Of a stretch of DNA of 28,870 bases, positions 1 to 8,353 are shown piece by piece (the stretch's first letter is position 1; the number at the start of each line of letters is the position of its first letter). The stretch comes from Christensenella sp. UBA4379 (GTDB taxonomy: Bacteria > Bacillota > Clostridia > Christensenellales > Aristaeellaceae). The stretch is taken from the NCBI GenBank assembly GCA_002391225.1, contig DGRV01000067.1, positions 1,381 to 30,250 on the forward strand, in the 5' to 3' direction. A program made the position numbers and the translations under genes. The notes beneath the pieces are model-generated. The model saw only the letters and a list, made by a program, of their open reading frames with translations, was not told the origin of the DNA and searched no databases.

Positions 1-9
1 GCCAACAGG

Positions 10-25
10 CTCACGCTTGCGTGAG
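10..25. repeat. Perfect inverted repeat at window edge
   Basis: CTCACGC and GCGTGAG face each other around TT. Flanking GG and TC could add two more pairs. It lies upstream of the yajC promoter and could be the end of a terminator or a small intergenic palindrome. No T-run follows on the plus strand, so the role is open. Confidence 0.5.
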
Positions 26-49
26 TCGCGATCCTTCCGATTTTAGTTG

Positions 50-78
50 TTTACAATCGGGGGGATTTTTGCTATAAT
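50..78 (+). promoter_or_regulatory. Sigma-A promoter for yajC
   Basis: The -35 box TTTACA (50-55) and a consensus -10 box TATAAT (73-78) are separated by exactly 17 nt. The promoter lies 58 nt before the chosen yajC start and reads toward it. Transcription should therefore start around 85. Confidence 0.85.
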
Positions 79-136
79 CACATGGAAAACCGCCGGAGCA
101 GACCGGCGGATGCAAGGAAAGGCGGTACATGCTTTT

Positions 137-541
137 ATGATCGATCTGTTTCGGAATATGACCCTCTTCGCAGCGGAAGCGACGACTGCGGCGGCTGGAG
201 CAGCGGATGGAGCCGCTACCGGCGCCTATGACGCCAGCGCCGGCGTCGGTTCCCTGGTTTCCATGGGTCTTTCCATGGTCGTGCTGTTCGTGGTGTTCTA
301 TTTCTTCCTGATCCGCCCCCAGCGCAAGAAGGAAAAGAAAACTAAGGAGATGCTGGACGCGCTCAAGAAGGGCGACCGCATCTGCACCATCGGCGGCATT
401 TACGGCACCATCGCCAGCATCAAGGATGATACCATCACCCTGATCGTCGGCGGGGACAAGATGACCATGGTCGTCGCCCGCTGGGCCATCCGCAGCGTGG
501 AAGACGTTTCTGTGGAAAACGAAGGCGAAATGCTGAACTGA
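137..541 (+). CDS. yajC: Preprotein translocase subunit YajC
   Basis: YajC is a small membrane partner of the SecDF-YidC part of the Sec translocon. This 134-residue protein has an Ala/Gly-rich N-terminus, one membrane segment at about residues 38-58, then the family signature FFLIRPQRKKEKK. It ends in the cytoplasmic domain with the typical GDRICTIGGIYGTI stretch. I chose ATG 137 because AAGGAAAGGCGG lies just upstream. The same frame stays open back to a TTG at 47, but that would overlap the promoter. The roughly 35-residue N-terminal extension before the membrane segment is longer than in most YajC proteins. A three-codon ATG ORF (129-140) precedes it and overlaps its start. Confidence 0.93.
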   Translation: MIDLFRNMTLFAAEATTAAAGAADGAATGAYDASAGVGSLVSMGLSMVVLFVVFYFFLIRPQRKKEKKTKEMLDALKKGDRICTIGGIYGTIASIKDDTITLIVGGDKMTMVVARWAIRSVEDVSVENEGEMLN

Positions 542-616
542 TTGAACCTGTTTGGAAAAGGCTGTTGCGGCGCACTGCCGCGATAGCCTCTTTTTATAGC
601 GGAACGGAGGCTGTAT

Positions 617-1249
617 ATGCTGTTTATCGGAATCTGCGGGGCCAGCGGCTCCGGCAAAACCACCCTGGCCGAAGAACTGATTCGGGACCTGGGGGTGCCG
701 GTCACGGTCATTCATCAGGACGGCTACTATCTGAACCACCCGGACATGAGCTTTGAGGAACGCTGCCACCTGAACTATGACGAGCCCTTCATCTTTGACC
801 ACGACCTGCTCTATCAGGACATCTGCACGCTGCTGGAGGGAAAGCCCATCTCCCGAAAGCTCTATGATTTTTCCCAGCACGCCAGGGCGGACGACGGCCT
901 GCTGGTCTATCCCACCGACGTGCTGATCGTGGAGGGCATCCACGCCTTCTATGACAAGCGCCTGTGCGACAAGATGTATTTGAAGCTCTACATCAGCGTC
1001 GAGCCGGACATCTGCCTGCTGCGCCGTATTTCCAGGGACATCAAGGAGCGCGGCCGCGAAATCGACAACATCGCGGACCAGTATCTTTCCACCGTCAAGC
1101 CCATGTACGACCGCTACATCCGCAACTATGTCCACGAGGCAGACGTTATCGTCGCCCGCGGCGGCAAGAACGCCAAGATCGTCGACATCCTGGCAGGCTA
1201 TATCCGCGACCAGCTGCTGGCGGACAAGCAGAAGGAAAAGCAGCCGTGA
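617..1249 (+). CDS. udk: Uridine/cytidine kinase
   Basis: This enzyme phosphorylates uridine and cytidine to UMP and CMP in pyrimidine salvage, in the cytoplasm. It has 210 residues, the usual length. The Walker A loop GASGSGKT sits at residues 8-15. It is followed by the substrate-region motif DGYY, the YDFSQHAR segment (equivalent to YDYxxHxR), VEGIHAF as the Walker B-like strand, and the lid motif RDIKERGR. The start at 617 has CGGAGG nearby. The stop codon overlaps the GTG start of the next gene, so the two are probably translated together. It shares a pathway with the cytidine deaminase domain at 12206-13117. Confidence 0.95.
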   Translation: MLFIGICGASGSGKTTLAEELIRDLGVPVTVIHQDGYYLNHPDMSFEERCHLNYDEPFIFDHDLLYQDICTLLEGKPISRKLYDFSQHARADDGLLVYPTDVLIVEGIHAFYDKRLCDKMYLKLYISVEPDICLLRRISRDIKERGREIDNIADQYLSTVKPMYDRYIRNYVHEADVIVARGGKNAKIVDILAGYIRDQLLADKQKEKQP

Positions 1250-2136
1250 AGCGCGTGAACGCTCCGAAAAGGTTCCTCCGGTTCTTTTGCCTTGTGTGTC
1301 TATTGTGCCTGCTGCCGGCGGGGAGCCTGGCCGCTTCTTCGCCGGGCGATTATCAAGCCCGCTATGCGGACCGGTTCCTAAAGCCGGGGGAGCCTTCCGG
1401 CTGGGACGGCTGGGTGTACAGGAGCGAAAGCCTGTATATTTCCGTCCAAGAAGAGCGGTACATGGATTCCGATGTGTTCTGGGCGGACATTTATCTGTCC
1501 GACCTGTCCCAGCTCCGCCGGGCTTACGGCGGGGGGAAATGGGGCGTCAAAAGCCAGAAGATCTCCGTGATCGCGAAAAACGAGAACGCCGTCCTCGCCC
1601 TGACCGGCGACAGCAGCCGGAACCTTTCCAAGGGTCCGGTGTTCGGAAATGGCGTCCTGCTGCGGGATTCGACCAACCGCAAACGCCAGCTCTGCCTGAT
1701 CGACCGAGACGGCGTGATGCGCATCCTGGAGGGGAAGGACCTGACCCGGGAGGACATCCGGGCCCTGGAGGGCTCTGTCTGGCAGGGCTTCCTGTTCGGT
1801 CCGGCCCTGCTGGATGAAAAGGGGAAGGCGCTGACCGCCTTTGTGAGCGACGTCAAGCCCGCCAACCCGCGCGCGGTGATTGGCTATTATGAGCCGGGCC
1901 ACTACTGCCTGATCCAGGTGGACGGCCGGGGCACCAAAGGCCTGGAGGGAAAGACCAATAAGGGCCTGACGATGGCCCAGCTGGCCCAGCTGGCCGAGCA
2001 CCTGGGTCTCACCCAGGCCTACAATCTGGACGGCGGCCAATCCGCCGCCATGTGGCTGAACGGAGAAATCATCTCCCACCCCTACCACGGCGGAAGAGCC
2101 GTGAGTGATATCATCTGTATTGTGGATTTACCATAA
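1246..2136 (+). CDS. Secreted phosphodiester glycosidase family protein (NAGPA/DUF2233)
   Basis: The C-terminus carries the signature of the NAGPA phosphodiester glycosidase family: LTMAQLAQLAEHLG, then YNLDGGQSAAMWLNG. Family members cleave a sugar-phosphodiester bond; bacterial ones are thought to act on cell-envelope or exopolymer sugars. The 296-residue protein starts at GTG 1246, overlapping the udk stop as GTGA, with AAGGAAAAG 5 nt upstream. A second GTG at 1255 is possible. An N-terminal signal peptide is clear (basic start, FFCLVCLLCLLPAG, cut near SLA/A), so the domain acts outside the membrane. The exact substrate cannot be read from the sequence. Confidence 0.85.
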   Translation: MKRVNAPKRFLRFFCLVCLLCLLPAGSLAASSPGDYQARYADRFLKPGEPSGWDGWVYRSESLYISVQEERYMDSDVFWADIYLSDLSQLRRAYGGGKWGVKSQKISVIAKNENAVLALTGDSSRNLSKGPVFGNGVLLRDSTNRKRQLCLIDRDGVMRILEGKDLTREDIRALEGSVWQGFLFGPALLDEKGKALTAFVSDVKPANPRAVIGYYEPGHYCLIQVDGRGTKGLEGKTNKGLTMAQLAQLAEHLGLTQAYNLDGGQSAAMWLNGEIISHPYHGGRAVSDIICIVDLP

Positions 2137-2142
2137 GTATTT

Positions 2143-2171
2143 CCGCCCGCCGAGTTTGGATCGGCGGGCGG
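2143..2171 (+). terminator. Hairpin terminator after the phosphodiester glycosidase gene
   Basis: CCGCCCGCCGA (2143-2153) and TCGGCGGGCGG (2161-2171) form a perfect 11-bp stem with a 7-nt loop. It starts 7 nt after the stop. Only scattered Ts follow on either side, so it may serve both this gene and the convergent surface-protein gene. Confidence 0.75.
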
Positions 2172-2234
2172 ATGTGCTTGTGTCATGTTGATTTTGACTT
2201 GTTGTCGTTAAAATGGATGGAGGTTCAACGGTTT

Positions 2235-5200
2235 TTATCGTGTGATGTGGTCCACACCGTTTTCAACGGCCCAGCTTTCAGCGTACGAATCTGCCGGTAC
2301 GACCAACATCACATTGCTGTCAGTAAAGGCATCTGAAGCGATAAAAGTGACTGTGGCTGGAATGACAATCTGGTCCACTTGGTTTAAGCCCGCAAATGCT
2401 TCCGATTCGATTTTGGTCAGACCGCTGGGTAGGGTCAGGATATTCGCAGCCCGGACAGTGACGGAACACTGCGCGGTGATACCGCTGGCCGACGTTGCGG
2501 TGATGGTGGCCGTTCCTGTGTTGTGGGCGGTGACCATACCTGTTTTGCTATCCACGGAGACGATGCTTGGTTTGCTGCTGGTAAAGGTTACCAGATGATT
2601 CACGCAGTTCTGGGTGCGCATGGTGACGTTAGCGATTAGTTGCGCTATTCCACTGTTGGGAATGGAAACAGTATTGGTTTCAAATGAGACTGCAGTGACC
2701 GGGTAGCAGACGTGAAGCAGTACGCCATGGGCAATATTTTTTTCCGTTGTAGCTAAGATAGTAACGTCTCCTGGTGTTTTGGTGGTAACAACCCCGGCAC
2801 TGTTTACTGTGGCGATAACAGTGTTTGTACTGGACCATGTGAATTCAGCTGTTGATCCTTCTGGTACCAGATGAGGAATCAGGGTCAGAGGTTCCTTGGC
2901 CACGGTCCAGATCTCATCCTGATCAAAAGTGAAATCAGAGGCGTACATATGCACTGTCACTTCTACGCTGGCGGATACGTTCCCTACTGTGGCGGTGATC
3001 GTGCAGCTGCCTGCGCCGACTCCGGTCACCGTTCCGTCGCTGACTGTTGCAACATTGGTATTGTTGCTGGTCCAATGAATGACGGGATGATCGTAATCAG
3101 GACATACAACGGGATACAGTGCTGCTGTTTCCCCGTATTCCAGAAATAACGTTTCTGTATCCAATGTTAATGTACGCTCACTATCTGGAACAAAGTGATC
3201 CAGATAGATACGTGTGATGTTTTGATCAATGGCATAACTATCCGCACCTGAGTATTCATAGCAATAGAATGTTGGGAAAACCGTAAACATATTGTTTCCG
3301 AAAGTCAGTTGATTGCCAAGGAAATATACTTTTGCCAACTGATTGCAATAACTGAACGCTTCATCCCCAATGGTGATGACATTTTCCGGGATCGTAATGT
3401 TCTTGAGGTTTCTACAGCCGTAGAAGGCACGCTTATCAATGCTGGTGACACTGTTCGGGATTGTGATGCCTATCAGGCTGGTACAGTTAGCGAAAACTTG
3501 TTCGCTAATGGTAGTGACACTGTTGGGGATCAAGATACTCGTCAGGCTGCTGCAGCCAGAGAAGGCACATTGGCCGATGCTGGTGACACTGTTGGGAATT
3601 GTGATGCTCGTAAGTTTGCTACAGCTAGAGAAAGCATAACCGCCAATGTTGGTGATGCTGTCGGGGATCGTGATGCTCGTAAGTTTGTTACAGCCAGAGA
3701 AAGCAGAATCACCAATGTTGGTGACGCCTTGTGGAATGACCGCAGTTGTTGTGCTTTTATCAATGGCCCAAACTGATAGATCAGTTATTGTTTCATTACT
3801 ATATGAGTATCTAAATTTCCATTCGGGGAATTCATTAGTAGAGAAGAATGCACCCACTTCGTTAACTAGTCTGGTTGTATTTCCATTCAAAGAACTCACG
3901 GTGACGTATGGAACATTATTGAATGCACGTTGGCCGATGCTGGTAATGCTGTCCGGAATTATGATGTCTGTTAAGTTACGACAACCGGAAAAGGTATAGT
4001 TGCCAATACTGGTGACGTTGTTTGGAATGGTGATGCTTCTCAGACTACTGCAGTTAAAAAAGGTATAGTTGCCGATGCTGGTGATATTGTTTGGGATCGT
4101 GATGCTCATTAGGCTACTACAACCGGAGAAAGCATAGCTGCTGATACTGGTAACATCACCTTCGAATCTTACCGTCTGCACATATGAAGCCTGACTGTTC
4201 CACGGAACATCGGATGCAGCATTATAAGAATACATTTCTCCGTATCCTGAAATTGTCAATAACCCATCAGAACTGAGCGCACATAATAAGTTCTCTCCGC
4301 AGTTGCCGGATAACCAAAGATAAGCGCATGTATTGCCATTTGTTTTCGCATAGGAAGCTGCCGATGAACTCATGTAACAACAAATCACAACCGATGAAGG
4401 AATCGCAGAACCGTTGATAACTGTAACACTATTAAGAATTGTGATATCGGTCAGGTTACTGCACCCAGAAAAGGCTCCATAGCCAATGGAAGTGACACTT
4501 TCCGGAATCATTACGTTCGTTAGATTGCTACATTTGTTGAATGCATAGTTGCCTATATTGGTGACGCTATTCGGGATCAATATGCTTGTCAGGTTGCTAC
4601 AGCCGGAGAATGCAGAATTGTCTACGCTCGTAACACATTGCGGGATAACTACATTTTCTAAGTCTTTACTAGCTGCAGAAACTGACATGCCGATTTCTTC
4701 TTCATTGCTATACAAGTAACGGAATTTCAATTCTGGGTATTCACTTGTGAAAAAGTATGCACCTGCTCGACTGACTAGCTTGGCTTTATTACTCGTCAAT
4801 GAACTAACAATAACAAAGGGGAGACTATTGCAACCAGAGAAGGCATAGTAACCGATGCTGGTGACACTGTCCGGGATCGTGATGCTTGTCAAGCTGCTAC
4901 AGTTACTAAAAACTCCACCCTCGATTCTGGTAACGCTGTCTGGGATCGTGATACTCGTCAGGTTTTTACAACCGTAGAATGCATTTTCATCTATTCTGGT
5001 GACGCTGTCCGGGATCGTAATACCAGTTAAGTTACTACATTCATAGAAGGAATACTTGTCGATTCTTGTGACGTTGTTCGGAATAGCAGTGTCACCGCTG
5101 CGCTTTGGGGAGCACCAAAGCAACTGTTTACCATCTTTGGTCAACAGAAAACCGTCCACCATTTGGTAGGCTGTATTGAATTCATCGACAATAATACTGC

Positions 5201-5990
5201 TTAGATTACTGCATCCTTTGAAAGCACATTCACCGATACTTGTTATGCTACTTGGGAGTGTGATGTTTGTCAGTTTGTCACAGTTTTCAAAGGCGTAGGA
5301 ATTAATATACCTAATACCGTCAATGAGTACAATGCTTGTTAGGTTCTTACACCCGGAGAAAGCACTAATACCAATGATGTTGACACTCGCTGGGATCAAA
5401 ATGCTTGTTAGGTTGCTGCAGCAGCTGAATGCATAGTTGTCAATAGCGGTAACACTTTCCGGGATCGTGATGTTTGTTAGGTTAGTGCAACTTGTGAAGG
5501 CAGAGTTACCGATACGAGTGATATTGTTCGGGATCGTAATACTTGTAAGACTGGTGCAACTGTTGAAGGCAGAGTTTCCAATGCTGGTGACACTATCCGG
5601 GATTGAAATACTCGTCAAGCTGGTGCATTTAGAGAAGGTAGCGTTGCCGATGCTGGTGACGCTGGTTGGGATAGTGATTCTTGTCAGGTTGCTGCAGCCT
5701 TCGAAGGCCCGGCTACCGATGCTGGTGACACCGTTTTCAATGACGACTTTATTGATTACAGATGTATTATTCCGCCAATTTGACGTTGAATTATAATCAA
5801 ATTCTAACATATCCCCCGTCCCACTGATTGTCAATAGGCCGTTGTCATCTAGTGTCCAGGTTAAGTTTGTTCCATAGCCGTAGCCACAAGTGCCGCTGCT
5901 TGCAGCCAGGGAGGAGTCGCTGAATAGCAACATGAGCAGCAGCATGGCGATACATAGCCAAAGCGCTTTTAGTTCAAGTTTTTTTTCCAT
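2235..5990 (-). CDS. BspA-like leucine-rich repeat surface protein with BIG2 domains
   Basis: A 1251-residue secreted protein. Residues 1-29 form a signal peptide ending SSLA/A. Most of residues 55-940 is built of roughly 23-residue BspA-type (LRR_5) repeats of the form LTSITIPDSVTSIGxxAFxxC. A capping module (GLLTISGTGDM near 55) recurs near 575 as GLLTISGYGEM. An insert starting VSSL near 393 recurs near 697, so a large block has been duplicated. Three BIG2 immunoglobulin-like domains follow (about 940-1030, 1035-1100, 1105-1177), then one more LRR at the C-terminus. There is no LPXTG motif or C-terminal membrane anchor. Such proteins usually bind host or matrix ligands. Start ATG 5990 has GAGGG 9 nt upstream. 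Base composition is clearly more A+T-rich than neighbours, which may mean transfer or relaxed codon use. Confidence 0.92.
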   Translation of the reverse strand: MEKKLELKALWLCIAMLLLMLLFSDSSLAASSGTCGYGYGTNLTWTLDDNGLLTISGTGDMLEFDYNSTSNWRNNTSVINKVVIENGVTSIGSRAFEGCSNLTRITIPTSVTSIGNATFSKCTSLTSISIPDSVTSIGNSAFNSCTSLTSITIPNNITRIGNSAFTSCTNLTNITIPESVTAIDNYAFSCCSNLTSILIPASVNIIGISAFSGCKNLTSIVLIDGIRYINSYAFENCDKLTNITLPSSITSIGECAFKGCSNLSSIIVDEFNTAYQMVDGFLLTKDGKQLLWCSPKRSGDTAIPNNVTRIDKYSFYECSNLTGITIPDSVTRIDENAFYGCKNLTSITIPDSVTRIEGGVFSNCSSLTSITIPDSVTSIGYYAFSGCNSLPFVIVSSLTSNKAKLVSRAGAYFFTSEYPELKFRYLYSNEEEIGMSVSAASKDLENVVIPQCVTSVDNSAFSGCSNLTSILIPNSVTNIGNYAFNKCSNLTNVMIPESVTSIGYGAFSGCSNLTDITILNSVTVINGSAIPSSVVICCYMSSSAASYAKTNGNTCAYLWLSGNCGENLLCALSSDGLLTISGYGEMYSYNAASDVPWNSQASYVQTVRFEGDVTSISSYAFSGCSSLMSITIPNNITSIGNYTFFNCSSLRSITIPNNVTSIGNYTFSGCRNLTDIIIPDSITSIGQRAFNNVPYVTVSSLNGNTTRLVNEVGAFFSTNEFPEWKFRYSYSNETITDLSVWAIDKSTTTAVIPQGVTNIGDSAFSGCNKLTSITIPDSITNIGGYAFSSCSKLTSITIPNSVTSIGQCAFSGCSSLTSILIPNSVTTISEQVFANCTSLIGITIPNSVTSIDKRAFYGCRNLKNITIPENVITIGDEAFSYCNQLAKVYFLGNQLTFGNNMFTVFPTFYCYEYSGADSYAIDQNITRIYLDHFVPDSERTLTLDTETLFLEYGETAALYPVVCPDYDHPVIHWTSNNTNVATVSDGTVTGVGAGSCTITATVGNVSASVEVTVHMYASDFTFDQDEIWTVAKEPLTLIPHLVPEGSTAEFTWSSTNTVIATVNSAGVVTTKTPGDVTILATTEKNIAHGVLLHVCYPVTAVSFETNTVSIPNSGIAQLIANVTMRTQNCVNHLVTFTSSKPSIVSVDSKTGMVTAHNTGTATITATSASGITAQCSVTVRAANILTLPSGLTKIESEAFAGLNQVDQIVIPATVTFIASDAFTDSNVMLVVPADSYAESWAVENGVDHITR

Positions 5991-6046
5991 CGTCTTAACC
6001 CTCTGTCTGGTAGTCGGAGTCTTGTGGTGTCAAATCTTATATCTTA

Positions 6047-6076
6047 ATTATATCATCGTCTGCAGGCAAGATGCAA
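6047..6076 (-). promoter_or_regulatory. Promoter of the BspA-like gene
   Basis: On the minus strand, -35 TTGCAT (6071-6076), an 18-nt spacer and -10 TATAAT (6047-6052) are present. The -10 is preceded by TGA, giving an extended -10 of the TGn type. About 56 nt separate the -10 from the ATG. Confidence 0.75.
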
Positions 6077-6174
6077 TCCTGATTTTCGGTGTTGTACGAT
6101 TAAAACAGCTTTAAGCCGGACCTATATCCCCATTTGGATCGTAGTCGTCTTCAGCGTATTGGGAAGCAATGTGA

Positions 6175-6210
6175 AACCCCCGGAGCGTTTTCAGGATCGC
6201 TCCGGGGGTT
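6175..6210 (-). terminator. Terminator after the PrsA-like gene
   Basis: A perfect 13-bp stem (AACCCCCGGAGCG at 6175-6187, CGCTCCGGGGGTT at 6198-6210) has a 10-nt loop and a short T run on the minus strand. It lies about 22 nt after the foldase stop and separates that gene from the BspA-like gene promoter. Confidence 0.88.
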
Positions 6211-6232
6211 GCTTAAATCAGGGATTAACTGC

Positions 6233-7660
6233 TCAGTTCTCCAGCCTGTTCTCAAAGTAGCTGATCTTCGCGGCGTTGGTCCAGGATTCGACCGCGGCGT
6301 TGTAGGTTTCGTCCTGCTTGGAGGACAGGAGGGAGGAGAGGATCTCGTCCTTGAAGGCATCCAGTCCGGCTTCGCCTTCGGGGATGTCGGCCACGTACTT
6401 GAGGATGTGATAGCCGTAGGTGTCGTTCTTCACGGGCTCAGAGACGTCGCCCACGTTGGCCAGGGCCATCGCGGCGTCCACAAACTCCGCCATGAAGGGG
6501 GTGTAGCCGGTGCAGACGGCGTAGCCGTTGGTCTTGCCGGGCTCGGACTGCATGCCGGGGTCTTCGTTGTACTGCTCGATCAGGGCGTCGAAGTCCTCGC
6601 CAGCGGCGAGCTTGGCCGTCACTTCGTCCAGACGGGGCTGGAGGTTGGCAAAGGCGGTTTCCAGGGCCTGCTGGCTCTTGGCTTTCGCTTCGTCCAGGAC
6701 AGCCTGGGCGTCGGTTACAGCCTGATCCAGGGCGGTGCGGGCCTCGGCCAGCTGAGCCTTGGTTTCGTCGGTTACGCCTTCGGCCTTCTGGGCGTCGTCG
6801 TTCTCGGTCACGGCGGCCTGGGCGTCGGTCAGGGCCTTTTCAGCGTCGGTCACGGCGGTGTTGGCGGTGTCGATGGCGGTCTGGTCGTCCGCGCCGAACT
6901 TGAGCAGAATCTGCTTGACGTAGCGGTAGCCGGCGGGCGTGTAGTACGCCTTCTGGCCGTTGTTGACCGCGGTGCCGTAGGCGGAGAGGTTCTCTTCGTA
7001 CTGCTTCTTGGCGTCGTCGACGTTGACCTGATACTGGTTCTGGACTTCCTCGTCCGTCACGGTGACGTCCTTGATGGCGTAATCGCGGAGCTTGTTGGTC
7101 TTTGCGGTTTCCAGGGCGTTTTCAGTGAAGCTTTCCAGGGTGCCAAGGTTGTTCTCTTCGGCGTACTTGCGGGCTTCTTCCTTCAGGGCGTCGCCTTCGC
7201 TGGTGGTTTCACCGAGGTAGCCGCCGTCGATTACCTGCTGGAGCATCTCGTTGAAGTTGGTTTCCGCTTCGGCCTTGGCGGCGGCGGTTTCTTCCTCCGT
7301 CAGGGTGTTCAGGCCCAGCTCCTCGCCCTTCTGCTTGAGAACGATGTCTTTGACCGTCTCGTCATGCACGGTGGTCAGGGCTTCGGTGTGGATCTGCTCG
7401 GCAGAGGGCATGGAGTAGCCGCTGATGCCGTAGTACTGGTACATCTGATAATAGTAGGAATAATAGTTGTTCAGATAGTTTTCCTGATCGGCCAGCTTTT
7501 CCAGGTATTCGCCCTTGGTGACGGTTTCCCCGTTCACATCCAGGATGATCTGGGCGGCGTCCTTCACCTTATCCTTGACCACCAGGGAACAGCCGCTGAG
7601 GGTCAGGGAAGCGACCAGCAGCAGCAATAATAACAGTGCAGCCTTTTTACGCATTTTCAT
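6233..7660 (-). CDS. PrsA/SurA-like peptidyl-prolyl isomerase lipoprotein with split parvulin domain
   Basis: An extracytoplasmic foldase that should isomerise Xaa-Pro bonds in secreted proteins. The N-terminus is a lipoprotein signal peptide with lipobox LSGC (Cys24). Residues about 36-240 resemble the SurA/PrsA N-terminal chaperone domain (ILDVNGETVTKGEYL). The parvulin domain begins with YRYVKQILLKF near 245. It is then interrupted by about 90-100 Ala/Asp/Thr/Glu-rich, heptad-like residues before resuming at LAAGEDFDALIEQYNEDPG and ending with NDTYGYHILKYV. Start ATG 7660 follows GGAG at 5 nt; ATG 7654 is a possible alternative. It is monocistronic, with its own promoter and terminator. 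Whether the split domain still isomerises is not visible from the sequence. Confidence 0.9.
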   Translation of the reverse strand: MKMRKKAALLLLLLLVASLTLSGCSLVVKDKVKDAAQIILDVNGETVTKGEYLEKLADQENYLNNYYSYYYQMYQYYGISGYSMPSAEQIHTEALTTVHDETVKDIVLKQKGEELGLNTLTEEETAAAKAEAETNFNEMLQQVIDGGYLGETTSEGDALKEEARKYAEENNLGTLESFTENALETAKTNKLRDYAIKDVTVTDEEVQNQYQVNVDDAKKQYEENLSAYGTAVNNGQKAYYTPAGYRYVKQILLKFGADDQTAIDTANTAVTDAEKALTDAQAAVTENDDAQKAEGVTDETKAQLAEARTALDQAVTDAQAVLDEAKAKSQQALETAFANLQPRLDEVTAKLAAGEDFDALIEQYNEDPGMQSEPGKTNGYAVCTGYTPFMAEFVDAAMALANVGDVSEPVKNDTYGYHILKYVADIPEGEAGLDAFKDEILSSLLSSKQDETYNAAVESWTNAAKISYFENRLEN

Positions 7661-7696
7661 GCATCTCCAATCTTGCTAAATGATGACAACAGACGT

Positions 7697-7725
7697 ATTA
7701 TACAGGAAAAAAAGATAAATGACAA
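7697..7725 (-). promoter_or_regulatory. Promoter of the PrsA-like gene
   Basis: On the minus strand, TTGTCA (7720-7725), a 17-nt T-rich spacer and a consensus TATAAT (7697-7702) lie 36 nt before the ATG. Confidence 0.87.
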
Positions 7726-7783
7726 GTTATTTTCTCATTTTTTCGCCCGCGGGGAGGGCGGAGCGGGGAAACGGCTGAAACCA

Positions 7784-8353
7784 TCAGTAGGATGAAAGCA
7801 TTTGGATCAGCCCCTCGTCCCGGACGGTGTTGGCACCGGAGGGGATTTGAGCCGCTTTTTGAGGGAAAAACCTTTGCCCGAGGGCGGTGATCCTTGTTTT
7901 TTTCATTTCCAGGGCGGCGGTGTGCCGGTCGTTAACGGAAAGCGGGGCGTAGCGGTTGAAGCGCTCGTGGCGCTTTCCGTCCGTGCCGAAGGGACGGGAC
8001 AAGAGCTGCAGAACAAGCGGAAATATCTGCAGCAGGACAAGGACGGCCGTTCCGGCCAGGGCGAAACCGGGCTTAAAAAAGATGAAAAGCAGGAGGGAAA
8101 GCACTGGTACCGTCAGCCCGCCCAGATGCGTCCATAACAGCCTGCGGCGGTCCCGCTCAAAATAGCCCCCGAGCCAGAGCGCGGGGGAGAGGGGAACAGG
8201 GAAGGGAAAGCGGGCGCTTTTTTCCAGCAGGAAGGCCTGGGTGTATTCAAGGGCGCTGTAAAACCAGACCCGGAGCCTTATGCGCGCGCAGCGGGCGGTA
8301 AGGATAGACAGAGCCCACAGGACGACGCCGGCGCAGAAGATGGCCGGGCTCAT
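7784..8353 (-). CDS. Small membrane protein of unknown function
   Basis: I do not recognise this 189-residue protein. It has a hydrophobic N-terminal segment (about residues 3-19) and two closely spaced hydrophobic helices at about 72-118 (LTVPVLSLLLFIFF and AGTAVLVLLQIFPLVLQLL). A basic C-terminal tail of about 70 residues contains FNRYAPLSVNDRHTA. Its ATG overlaps the rnhA stop as ATGA, so it is the last gene of the phoH operon and is translationally coupled to rnhA. The tail and spacing suggest a real protein. Nothing links it to a known activity. Confidence 0.7.
   Translation of the reverse strand: MSPAIFCAGVVLWALSILTARCARIRLRVWFYSALEYTQAFLLEKSARFPFPVPLSPALWLGGYFERDRRRLLWTHLGGLTVPVLSLLLFIFFKPGFALAGTAVLVLLQIFPLVLQLLSRPFGTDGKRHERFNRYAPLSVNDRHTAALEMKKTRITALGQRFFPQKAAQIPSGANTVRDEGLIQMLSSY

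Noticed and set aside
47..136. TTG start giving a 164-residue YajC
   Set aside because: It lies on the -35 box and promoter; ATG 137 has the ribosome site and the family length.
2235..5990. Repeated DNA units suggesting a CRISPR array
   Set aside because: The repeats are in frame, about 69 nt apart and degenerate, and encode BspA-type LRRs; there are no unique spacers.
6134..7630. 498-residue plus-strand frame opposite the PrsA-like gene
   Set aside because: Gly/Val-rich shadow frame over a gene with lipobox and family motifs; no recognisable domain or ribosome site.
7741..7783. Hairpin CGCCC-GGGCG before the PrsA promoter as a terminator
   Set aside because: On the minus strand it is followed by an A run, not a T run, and is short; kept only as a possible weak stem.
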